A stretch of DNA of 56,336 nucleotides from assembly GCA_964452465.1 (NCBI GenBank), contig CAYVMD010000010.1:1-56336 (forward strand), in the 5' to 3' direction. Origin of the DNA: CAYVMD01 sp964452465. GTDB lineage: Bacteria > Armatimonadota > JACIXR01. This document shows positions 48,918 through 56,336 of the stretch, one piece after another. The position numbers and the translations under genes were made by a program. Numbering within the stretch: position 1 is the stretch's first letter; every line of letters begins with the position of its first letter. A model generated the notes under the pieces. The model was not told the origin of the DNA. It saw only the letters and a program-made list of their open reading frames with translations, and did not search any database.

Positions 48918-49864
48918 TGGGAGTAAATGCCTCCGTATTAGGTATGGGAGGAACAGGCGTAGCCTTGGCAAATGACCCCTACGCCCCTTACTGGAACCCA
49001 GCTGGCTTGGCGGATTTAAAGGGATTTCACATGCCTTTTAGCATATCCGCTCGCTTACTTAATATAGATACCGCTGAAGATTGGTCCGACCTATTAGACA
49101 TCCTCGACGAGGATAACCCTACAGTAGACGATTTCAACAAAGCAAGGGATATAGCGAAAAAAGCCAGCGGAAAGGATGTTGTAGGGGAGATTTCCCCCTA
49201 CTTTGCCCTGGCGGGGAACCGCTTTGCTTTCTCCGTTTACGGGACAGGCATCGGTAAAGGCGTTTTGAACTACACAAACGGTGCAACGGAGGAGGATGTT
49301 TCCGCTTCTCTCGCAGGCTACTATCTGCTCCATCGTTGTTTATCCGTGGCTGGGGGGAAGGGAAACCTGCTATGGGGAGTTAATGTAGATGCTATAAGAG
49401 GGAAATACTCCCCTTACGAGCGCACATTGACCCACGACAAGGCTACAGGTGCTGTGACCACTACCCCTAATCCTTATACGGATGTTGAGGATTCCGCCTT
49501 GAGCATAGATGTGGGGGTCTTGCTTCTGCAGGAGAGCGGGACGCGGATAGGAGCAGTAATGAGACACTTAAATTCCCCTTCCCTCTTTCCGGGGACGAAT
49601 TCCTTGAAATTGAAGAGAGACATGGATATAGGAATAGCCCGCATATATCCTCAAGGGATCCTATCCGCCCAATGGAGCAACCTCTTCACCAAGGGAAGGA
49701 TAGATGCAGGAGGAGAGGTGCGGTGGGGGATCTTGGCATTGCGCTTGGGCATCTTCGATGGAAAACCGATCTGGGGAGTTGGGTTAGGAAAGGGATATTT
49801 CAGGCTGGACTTCGCCTACGGTCCTGCCAAGGAAAGAGTAGCGTTTAACTTCTCTCTCTTCTGA
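48914..49864 (+). CDS. outer-membrane barrel protein (PorV/TraF-like), signal peptide out of frame
   Basis: A 316-residue beta-rich protein opening MGVNASVLGMGGTGVALAND then PYAPYWNPAGLADL, a pattern shared by exported barrel proteins of the PorV/TraF/FadL-like groups. The C-terminus, YFRLDFAYGPAKERVAFNFSLF, ends in an aromatic strand as barrels do. It begins GTG-ATG directly on the stop of the signal-peptide frame and has no export signal of its own. The function is unknown. Confidence 0.65.
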   Translation: MMGVNASVLGMGGTGVALANDPYAPYWNPAGLADLKGFHMPFSISARLLNIDTAEDWSDLLDILDEDNPTVDDFNKARDIAKKASGKDVVGEISPYFALAGNRFAFSVYGTGIGKGVLNYTNGATEEDVSASLAGYYLLHRCLSVAGGKGNLLWGVNVDAIRGKYSPYERTLTHDKATGAVTTTPNPYTDVEDSALSIDVGVLLLQESGTRIGAVMRHLNSPSLFPGTNSLKLKRDMDIGIARIYPQGILSAQWSNLFTKGRIDAGGEVRWGILALRLGIFDGKPIWGVGLGKGYFRLDFAYGPAKERVAFNFSLF

Positions 49865-49888
49865 TCCAGTAAGAGGTAATATTTAAAT

Positions 49889-49916
49889 GGGGGCGAGGTC
49901 TTTGGACCTCGCCCCC
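49889..49916. terminator. perfect 12-bp GC-rich hairpin between convergent genes
   Basis: GGGGGCGAGGTC and its exact complement flank loop TTTG, 25 bases after the barrel gene stop and 29 bases from the stop of the convergent hydrolase. On the plus strand it is followed by TTACTATTATTT; on the minus strand by ATTTAAAT. It probably serves as a bidirectional terminator. Confidence 0.7.
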
Positions 49917-49945
49917 TTACTATTATTTCGACCGCCAAAGGCAGG

Positions 49946-52900
49946 TTAGAAGGGCACGAACTTCAAAATTATAACCTCCCCAAACTTAGCCCTTCCTTCC
50001 GCTTCCATATAAACCCTTACTTCCTTCTCCTCCCTTAACCCCGGCAACTTATCCTTAAAAATCACATCCTCCAAGCGGGGGCAATCCTTCGGCAAGGCAA
50101 CTTTGTGATCTATTCCTTCAAACATGAGAAAGACCCCTCCCTTTTTACCCTTCGCGTTTCGAGGCGCTATCCACTTCGCAATGCCCGTGTTTCCTACAGA
50201 AACTTCTATCTCAATCGGTTTTCCGCTTTCCACCTCGAGCGTTGCGTCATCGTCCACCTCCACCCACTTTCCATCCTTCGCTTTTACCCTTATCCAATTG
50301 AACTCCGCATTCAAGTGTTTGGGAGGATTGGAGCCATTATAAGGCACATTGCCCACCGCTACTAAGGGCACATTAAGGGAATCCGCCCCTGAGGCTTCTA
50401 CTCTTACCCCTACGAGCTTTCCCTGCTTTATCGCTTCCACATATTTTTCTTTATTCTCGTTGTAAACCCCCTCATAAGCGGTGCAATGCTGATCCCTATC
50501 TATGGTTAGCCAGAAGTTCGGCTTCTTTATGGGACGAGAAGTGCATATCCGCTTCGCATAATCCCGCAGGACCAATCCCGCGGGGCGAGGTGTATTATCG
50601 GGATTTATGATGCCGAAGTCGCTCTTCTCATCCACCCGATATCCTCCGGGGAACCACCAACCTGCTGAACCATTAGCCTGCGATTGCAATATCATCCTGT
50701 AAAATTCCTCATAATGCTTCGCTTGCCTTTCCATGTTCTCGGGTGTGACATCAGGGTAAATATTGTAGCCGAACTCCGCCCAGAAAACGGGCTTCCCCTC
50801 TCCCACGAAGCGAGAATAGGCAGTGGTGAATCCTGCCTCCTCCGGCTTGAGCCCCCACCCCTCAGGGGAAAGGAAATCGAAATGTTTCGCAGTTCCTATT
50901 AGGTCATAGGCAAACCAACCCGTCCAACTGGGCTGACCGCAGGACCGAGCGCTCACCAAATGGTTGGGATCCAGAGCCTTTATCTTTCTTATAACCCTCC
51001 CGTATTGCTTGCTCACAAAATCGTCCAGAAATCGGCAGTAGGCGCAAACCATCTTTAGCCAAGGGCCATCCTGCCTTAATTGGGCATCCGAAGGATTTGT
51101 TATCTCACCGTTCTCGTCCCTGGGGATGGGGTAACCCCAATCCCTCTCTGCGTTCTCTATGCTTCCATACCTTCTCATAACCCACCGTTCCCACTCCCTA
51201 TCCCATCTCTTTCGCTCGCTATGACCACCCCAATGGGGTTCCCAGGCGATATCGTAGGCGAATATCGTGCTGTTACCCTTGAATTTTCCCTTATTGATCA
51301 AATCGGTGAAGAGCTTCTCATCAGTATAAAGGGGATGTGCGCCCGCTATAAAAAGATTCACCTTCAGCCCATACTTTTTCGCCCTTTCGAGAAAATCATT
51401 GACCTGCGGAACCTGTTCCCTCGCCCCCAACTGGATACTTACCATGTTCATCCCTAATTCCTTCATCAGCCAAAGGTTCTTCTCTACTATCTCGGGATCA
51501 TAGAATGCGGGATTAAGCCAGTGTAACCAGTATTCCGTTACCTCCTGTCCCGCTATATAGGAGGGCCAGTAGTTCAACCCATGGGGATACCATTTCTCGC
51601 CCTTAAGATAGAAGTCCCCATTTTTAACATATACGAATTCGTCCTTGGAATCTCGAGGTTCTTTTAATACCCGAACCTCCTGCTCAATGACGTCCACTAA
51701 TTCATTGCCTTGCCGAACCTCCGTCCTTACGAGGAATTCTCCCGTTTCCTCTGCCACTAAATCCCACGCCAAGGTTTCCTTCCCTCCTGGCTTTATCTCC
51801 CTCTCTTCTTCCTTCCTCCATAATTCATCTCCCCCCTTGAAAATGCTAAGCCTTACTCCCACCTGCTTCGGGGTGGGCGAGAAGTTGACTATTTGAGCTC
51901 CTACCTTACCTTTTTCCCCTTGGAAATAGGAGAAATATTCCGCTCCCCCTTTGGTGAGGAATACCCCCTCTTCAATCCTATCTATTACTTTCTTCATCAA
52001 AGGGAAAAGCACATCGAAGTTTCGAAGGAGGTAGTCCTCCCCCTTTATCCCCATTTGGGCAAAGACCGACCCCAAGTAGGGTGGGGCAAAATTGACGAAC
52101 ATGGAAAGGGCGGAACCGATCCTTCTTTCTCCAGGTCTATCGGAGACCTCCAGGATGGGAATCCACCGCCCTGTCCTATCGCCATAGAAGCTGGTCCCCC
52201 TCATCCTGGGAACAGGGGAGAGCAATGAGAGAGGTCCTTGCAGGCAAATGCTTTGCTCCCTAGCGATTATCTCCCCCGTGGGCTCCGCTTTTTGAAGCCC
52301 CGCTACGTCCCTCATCTCGTAATATTTTATGGAGGGCGAAAGCGTTTCCAATGCGGGGAGGGAAAGGTCTGGTCGGGGAGGGTATTCCGCCTTAGCGGTT
52401 CCTATATTGCTTATCCAAATGGTATGGTGCCCCTTCTCCATACTCATTCCATGCCCAAGAGCCACCCCTATAGAGAGAATTTGAGCATTAGACGGATTGA
52501 AGCGATCCCCTTCTCCTCCTCTGCCCTTGCTGGGGTTATCAGGCCAATAGAGAAATTTCTCTGGGATGAGGGCGTAATATCGCCAAGAGGTAGAGAGAGG
52601 AACCGTGGCTATCCAGCGAGAACCATCCCTTTCCCTCCACTCCACAAGCATGCTAGGGGTATTTTCGTCCCCCCTTGCCCAAAAGCAGGTTAAGTTGTGC
52701 CCTTGAGGAAAGGGATTCTCAAAAGTAGGAGAGAGCAAGGTATCCCATCCCGTGAGATTGGAAACCTCAAACTTTAGGGCGGGGACGCCGTTTGGTCCTT
52801 CTTCCACCGAATAGGTAGTGGGAGAAGAAAGGTCGTTCGTAGCCCTTTGCCATTTGCCTAGGTCTACGGAAGCGAAGTCTATCAAAACCTTTTCCATCGG

Positions 52901-53890
52901 CGTCTTACCTATGTCTTCCTGCAACTTTTGCCATTTTTCCCCCTCTATTTGGATAGAATGGGAAAACAGCGGACCTCCAATGGCGAAAAGGCTTCCCCCG
53001 TCTTGGAGGAAGGAGAGAAGTTTGTCCTTTGCAGTTATGGGGAAGAAGGCGGAATCGGGAAGCAAAAGGAGGAAAACATCGGAGGGAATTCCAGAGGCCC
53101 CAACTAATGCGTTCTCGTCCAAGAGTTCTACTTCGGCCGCCAAAGGTGGCTGAGAAAGGCGTCCTACCTCTTTTCCTCCCGCCTTTAAAGCGGAGAACAA
53201 TTTGAGGGTAAATTCCTTGGGAAATCCCTCTTCCTCGCTTTGAAAGATAGCGATCTTCTTTCCTCTTCTTTTCGCCACCCAGGGAGTCCCTTTCCAGCCC
53301 GCTTGGGAGAATATGCTATCCAATCCGTTTGTGCTCAAGACCATCCTGCCTCCTTTCACCACATTTTGTATGGAAAAGACGAACTCTCTACTCCACAAAA
53401 GCTCTCCCGTACTGGGATGGAGTACCTCTCCCTTTATCCCCTGAGAGTTGAAGGATAACCTAAGAAGGTAGGTGGTGTTATATTCCCAAGAAAAGGAGGG
53501 GTTCGTCGTTTTGCCCTTCAATTTGCTCCCTTCCAAAGTCTGTGCTTGCCACACCCCGCGTAACATTTCAACGAGTTCCACATAGCGCTCACCATTTGGT
53601 CCTTCCACCAAGGCGAATTGCCAGTAATCGTTAGGGGACAAATAGAGCGACACACCAGCCAAGACCCACCCCCATCCAGTCACCGTGCGGGAGCGAACCC
53701 TCAGGGACGCCTCGAATGTCCCCGCCTCCAAGATGGGACAATCGTAGGGAGCGATCTTGGAGAGGATCTTCCCCTCGCTATGCAAGGTATCGCCTTCTAT
53801 AGTAAAGTTCCCCTCCATCACTTCCCACTGAGCAGGATAGATGGGCAAGGCGAGAAGGATTATCCCTATAAAGGGGAACCTTTTTAGCAT
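49946..53890 (-). CDS. large secreted multidomain glycoside hydrolase (clan GH-A)
   Basis: A 1314-residue exported protein. A signal peptide (about 1-20) precedes a concanavalin-like beta-sandwich (about 21-200), a GATase/ThuA-like alpha-beta domain (about 208-310, KKIAIFQSEEEGFP and LQDGGSLFAIGGPLF), a carbohydrate-binding-like beta region and a TIM barrel (about 770-1130). Proton donor Glu884 (AYDIAWEPHWGG) and nucleophile Glu1039 (PVFWAEFGYNI) fit strands 4 and 7 of clan GH-A, near GH5 or GH42. Two beta domains end the chain. The polysaccharide target is unknown. Confidence 0.78.
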   Translation of the reverse strand: MLKRFPFIGIILLALPIYPAQWEVMEGNFTIEGDTLHSEGKILSKIAPYDCPILEAGTFEASLRVRSRTVTGWGWVLAGVSLYLSPNDYWQFALVEGPNGERYVELVEMLRGVWQAQTLEGSKLKGKTTNPSFSWEYNTTYLLRLSFNSQGIKGEVLHPSTGELLWSREFVFSIQNVVKGGRMVLSTNGLDSIFSQAGWKGTPWVAKRRGKKIAIFQSEEEGFPKEFTLKLFSALKAGGKEVGRLSQPPLAAEVELLDENALVGASGIPSDVFLLLLPDSAFFPITAKDKLLSFLQDGGSLFAIGGPLFSHSIQIEGEKWQKLQEDIGKTPMEKVLIDFASVDLGKWQRATNDLSSPTTYSVEEGPNGVPALKFEVSNLTGWDTLLSPTFENPFPQGHNLTCFWARGDENTPSMLVEWRERDGSRWIATVPLSTSWRYYALIPEKFLYWPDNPSKGRGGEGDRFNPSNAQILSIGVALGHGMSMEKGHHTIWISNIGTAKAEYPPRPDLSLPALETLSPSIKYYEMRDVAGLQKAEPTGEIIAREQSICLQGPLSLLSPVPRMRGTSFYGDRTGRWIPILEVSDRPGERRIGSALSMFVNFAPPYLGSVFAQMGIKGEDYLLRNFDVLFPLMKKVIDRIEEGVFLTKGGAEYFSYFQGEKGKVGAQIVNFSPTPKQVGVRLSIFKGGDELWRKEEEREIKPGGKETLAWDLVAEETGEFLVRTEVRQGNELVDVIEQEVRVLKEPRDSKDEFVYVKNGDFYLKGEKWYPHGLNYWPSYIAGQEVTEYWLHWLNPAFYDPEIVEKNLWLMKELGMNMVSIQLGAREQVPQVNDFLERAKKYGLKVNLFIAGAHPLYTDEKLFTDLINKGKFKGNSTIFAYDIAWEPHWGGHSERKRWDREWERWVMRRYGSIENAERDWGYPIPRDENGEITNPSDAQLRQDGPWLKMVCAYCRFLDDFVSKQYGRVIRKIKALDPNHLVSARSCGQPSWTGWFAYDLIGTAKHFDFLSPEGWGLKPEEAGFTTAYSRFVGEGKPVFWAEFGYNIYPDVTPENMERQAKHYEEFYRMILQSQANGSAGWWFPGGYRVDEKSDFGIINPDNTPRPAGLVLRDYAKRICTSRPIKKPNFWLTIDRDQHCTAYEGVYNENKEKYVEAIKQGKLVGVRVEASGADSLNVPLVAVGNVPYNGSNPPKHLNAEFNWIRVKAKDGKWVEVDDDATLEVESGKPIEIEVSVGNTGIAKWIAPRNAKGKKGGVFLMFEGIDHKVALPKDCPRLEDVIFKDKLPGLREEKEVRVYMEAEGRAKFGEVIILKFVPF

Positions 53891-53896
53891 TTTCTA

Positions 53897-55618
53897 TTAC
53901 CTCCTCTCACTTGATATGCCGAGGATCTTCCTCGCTTTGGCTATTGCCCAGCAATACCAACTCGTCTGCTCGCCATTACCCGGATCGTTCAACATCATCC
54001 TCCCCTCGGGCGATAGCCAAAAGCATTCGGCGAAGATGGGATGGATATTTGCCCTTTCCAAAAAGTCCAATAATTCGCACGCTCTATCCCATTCCCCTCT
54101 CTCTACCGAATAGAGGAATTCCCACGCCCATTGCTTACCTATAACAGCGGGGGCGATTCTATTTGGGGGGTCCCATTCTGCTCCCAAAAGGTTGAAATCC
54201 TCCCAGTGGAGAGTGGCGCATTTTCTATAGATCGCGATCGTGTTGTCCAATATAGTCGGATCCGCCCCCTTCCAACCTGCTGCTATGGGGGATAGATTAA
54301 CCCAAGAGAGCCCCTCGTAAATCGTTCCCCTACCTCCGTCGGGCAAGCGCATCTCCGCATATATGGTCTTACCATTGATTTGGCGAGTAAGAAACTCCCT
54401 AATTCCTCTTTCCACCATGCTCAATGCCCTCTGCCATCTCCAATAGTTCTCCCAATCGCCCTTTCTCTTGGCTATGGGAAGCATCTCCCGCCAGGCTTCC
54501 GCCGTAAAAACCTGGGTCAATAGGTCGTAACAATCCCAAAACCTTACTTCCCTCGAGTGTTCAAAGCAGGGGTTTCTAACGAGATAGGTGGCGGTAGTCC
54601 CCCAGCCTATATTGAGATAGGGCATATCGGTGCAAAGATTGGTTAATCGGGCAACTAATCCATAGGTGGAGTCCTCGAACCCTTTATCCTTTGTCCTTTC
54701 CACATAGCGCGCCCAAGCGAGTACCACATGGTAGTGCCCATCGGGTTGATCCGCTCTACACAATATGGGGATAACTTTTTTCCTTTTATGCCTTAAAGCG
54801 CCAAAATCCAAAGCGAAAGCGGTTACATGATCCTTATGCCTTTGCCAACCGATGGGTGGTTTATCATAAGAGAAGGCTCCCCCGAATGGGTTTTCGGTCA
54901 CCTCGTTCAAACCCCACCAGATGACCTTCCCTTTCCCTTTAAAACGAAGGCGCAAAAGGTATTCCCTTCCTTTTTCCAAGAGAAGGGGCTTCTCAAAGCT
55001 CGCCTTCACCCAACCTCCCGTAGACTTCCCAATGGGCACCTTGACGGAACCTATGGAGCTTTTATCCTTTATGGAACGGACTATCTCCACTAAAAGCTCC
55101 CCTTCGCCTTCCTCCGAGGTCAGCCACATTTCCACCCCGTAGAGCTTAGGTAGTATAGCCTTGAAAGCTTGAGCTCCCCCATAATCGGGCATGTCTAAGC
55201 GATAAAGCGCGATTAGGTGGAGCATTTGCCCTTCCCACTCTTTTATGATAGGCTCTTCCTCTACATAAGAAGGACCTATTACATGAGGAATGCGGTTCAT
55301 CTGAGCAAGGGTGGTAGCCTCAAGGGTATATTTTAGGATTCGCTTCGCCTTTTTCCATTCCCCTTCCTCTAAGAGGAGAAAGACATATGGACCCACTGTG
55401 CGAGGGAACATGCCGGAGTAGGCACCGGTGAGGGACTCGGGGAGATACCCATCCTTTTCCAGGCGTTGGAGGAGGCTTTGATAGGTATTCCGGTATAGGG
55501 AAGTGTGGAAGGGGCTTACCAATCTTTTAATCACTTCTTCTTTCGTAGCCATTGCATTTGCTCTGCTTGTAAGGAGAAAAACGACTAAAAGCAAAGAAAG
55601 GTTTATCCAATGCCTCAT
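53897..55618 (-). CDS. secreted helical-barrel protein of unknown function
   Basis: A 573-residue exported protein: signal peptide (about 1-22, NLSLLLVVFLLTSRANA), helical segments resembling an (alpha/alpha) toroid (LVARLTNLCTDMPYLNIGWG, GGRGTIYEGLSWVNLSPIAAGW), interrupted by a beta-sandwich of CBM style (about 170-260, LEKGREYLLRLRFKG), and ending NDPGNGEQTSWYCWAIAKAR. The architecture suggests a polysaccharide-active or -binding protein. ATG 55618 overlaps the TldD/PmbA stop (ATGA), and the glycoside hydrolase follows by six bases. Confidence 0.6.
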   Translation of the reverse strand: MRHWINLSLLLVVFLLTSRANAMATKEEVIKRLVSPFHTSLYRNTYQSLLQRLEKDGYLPESLTGAYSGMFPRTVGPYVFLLLEEGEWKKAKRILKYTLEATTLAQMNRIPHVIGPSYVEEEPIIKEWEGQMLHLIALYRLDMPDYGGAQAFKAILPKLYGVEMWLTSEEGEGELLVEIVRSIKDKSSIGSVKVPIGKSTGGWVKASFEKPLLLEKGREYLLRLRFKGKGKVIWWGLNEVTENPFGGAFSYDKPPIGWQRHKDHVTAFALDFGALRHKRKKVIPILCRADQPDGHYHVVLAWARYVERTKDKGFEDSTYGLVARLTNLCTDMPYLNIGWGTTATYLVRNPCFEHSREVRFWDCYDLLTQVFTAEAWREMLPIAKRKGDWENYWRWQRALSMVERGIREFLTRQINGKTIYAEMRLPDGGRGTIYEGLSWVNLSPIAAGWKGADPTILDNTIAIYRKCATLHWEDFNLLGAEWDPPNRIAPAVIGKQWAWEFLYSVERGEWDRACELLDFLERANIHPIFAECFWLSPEGRMMLNDPGNGEQTSWYCWAIAKARKILGISSERR

Positions 55619-56336
55619 AAATTGGAAACGCCGGTAAAGGAAAAGGAGGAGAGTTTTAAGGGCGGGACGAGGGAATAATACCCTCTTTTTCTGCCCTTAC
55701 CCAGGACAACATCCTTGGAAAGCGCCTCCAAAAGATTTTGTGTGAAGCGAAGATTTTTGAGAGGGAACTTCACCCGCCCTTTCTCCACATAGAAAGTTCC
55801 ATCTCTGGTCATTCCCGTAACCACCAAGGATTTAGGGTGGACTATATTGGTATAATGAAAGCGGGTTACGAGGATCCCCCTTTCCAAGGAGGAAAGCAAC
55901 TCCTCGAATGAAAGATTTCCCTCGGACAATATCATATCCGAGGGAAAGGGTTCGCTCCTCGTAGCATGTCCCGTTGAGGTCTTCCCTTCCCTTAAGGCGG
56001 TAAAGGAATCGTAGACGATCCCTTTCGCTATTCCTTTATCCACCAGCTCAACCCTCTGCTTAGCGACGCCCTCCCAATCGAAGGGGAAGGGCAAACCTCC
56101 TTCCTTAGCATCATCCACGATGGATATATTCTCATCGAATATCCTCTCCCCTATCTTCCCCTCCAAGAAGCTCCTGCCCTCTTGCACCGCTCGGGCGTTG
56201 AAACCAAACCAACCAAGGTAGAGCATGATCTCGTCAACAGCATAGGGAAGGAGCAGGACTTCGTAGATACTAGGTTCTATCGGCTCATCATGAACGGAAG
56301 CCAAAGCCCTTTCCACCGCTGCCTCTGCCAAAGTCA
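55615..56336 (-). CDS. TldD/PmbA family metalloprotease (N-terminus beyond window)
   Basis: At least 240 residues of the C-terminal part of a TldD/PmbA protein: YEVLLLPYAVDEIMLYLGW, SFLEGKIGERIFDENISIVDD, STGHATRSEPFPSDMIL, RFHYTNIVHPKSLVVTGMTR then DGTFYVEKGRVKFPLKNLRF. PmbA-type subunits pair with TldD to degrade unfolded or modified peptides. The frame is still open at the right edge. It precedes two secreted-protein genes with four-base coupling. Confidence 0.88.
   Translation of the reverse strand, partial: TLAEAAVERALASVHDEPIEPSIYEVLLLPYAVDEIMLYLGWFGFNARAVQEGRSFLEGKIGERIFDENISIVDDAKEGGLPFPFDWEGVAKQRVELVDKGIAKGIVYDSFTALREGKTSTGHATRSEPFPSDMILSEGNLSFEELLSSLERGILVTRFHYTNIVHPKSLVVTGMTRDGTFYVEKGRVKFPLKNLRFTQNLLEALSKDVVLGKGRKRGYYSLVPPLKLSSFSFTGVSNL

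Overview
The window is a gene-dense stretch of a bacterial chromosome: genes abut or overlap by 1-38 bases nearly throughout, and no gene-free gap exceeds about 240 bases. LptA- and LptC-like proteins and two predicted outer-membrane barrels show a diderm envelope. Heavy use of AGG/AGA arginine codons, Lys/Glu/Ile-rich proteins and compact enzymes suggest a thermophile. The many sugar-handling enzymes would suit a saccharolytic lineage of the Armatimonadota kind, but no phylogenetic marker was compared, so taxonomy is an inference. No insertion sequence, prophage, CRISPR array or rRNA was seen.

Layout. 1-2709 (minus): UPF0280 and Memo-family proteins, then LptA/LptC. 2774-6811: a sugar-metabolism block (xylose-isomerase-like protein, TIM-barrel isomerase, DapA-family aldolase, Gfo/Idh/MocA dehydrogenase). 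6840-12515: tRNA-Leu(GAG), pstS-pstC-pstA without pstB, and a GH78-like rhamnosidase. 12592-16681: leuC-leuD-leuB, a ComEA-like protein and RadC. 16733-24366: glgA, a PrsA/SurA-type foldase, a small sigma factor, a UDP-sugar dehydrogenase, a PASTA protein whose kinase domain looks inactive, rpe and an HDAC-family deacetylase. 24371-27418 (minus): aroC-aroK-aroB and a possible 28-residue membrane protein. 27522-31624: a TPR protein, a RACo-type corrinoid activator, a corrinoid protein and a divergent acetate-kinase homologue. 31633-36008: purA, uppP, an APC permease, a small membrane protein and a membrane-tethered USP protein. 36047-41126: tRNA-Val(GAC), a URO-D-family methyltransferase, thrS, infC (AUU start), rpmI, rplT and pheS without pheT. 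41123-46864 (minus): rarA, tsaE, tsaB, rimI, a degenerate amidohydrolase, an outer-membrane protein and nagA. 46982-48068 (minus): rplJ-rplL under an L10 leader with an attenuator. 48151-49864: a PAP2-like membrane protein and a barrel protein whose signal peptide lies in another frame. 49946-56336 (minus): TldD/PmbA, a secreted helical protein and a 1314-residue secreted glycoside hydrolase.

How it works together. The most system-like locus is 27522-31624, where an ATP-dependent corrinoid activator, its likely corrinoid substrate and an altered acetate-kinase homologue are adjacent without a recognisable substrate methyltransferase; the URO-D-family gene at 36127 is a possible partner. Regulation is visible in many places: good sigma70-type promoters, at least three of which place the transcription start on or next to the start codon (lptC, glgA, sigma factor), a shared palindromic -10 between divergent genes at 2717-2724, an L10 leader with attenuator, an AUU-started infC, and two perfect GC-rich hairpins at operon ends.
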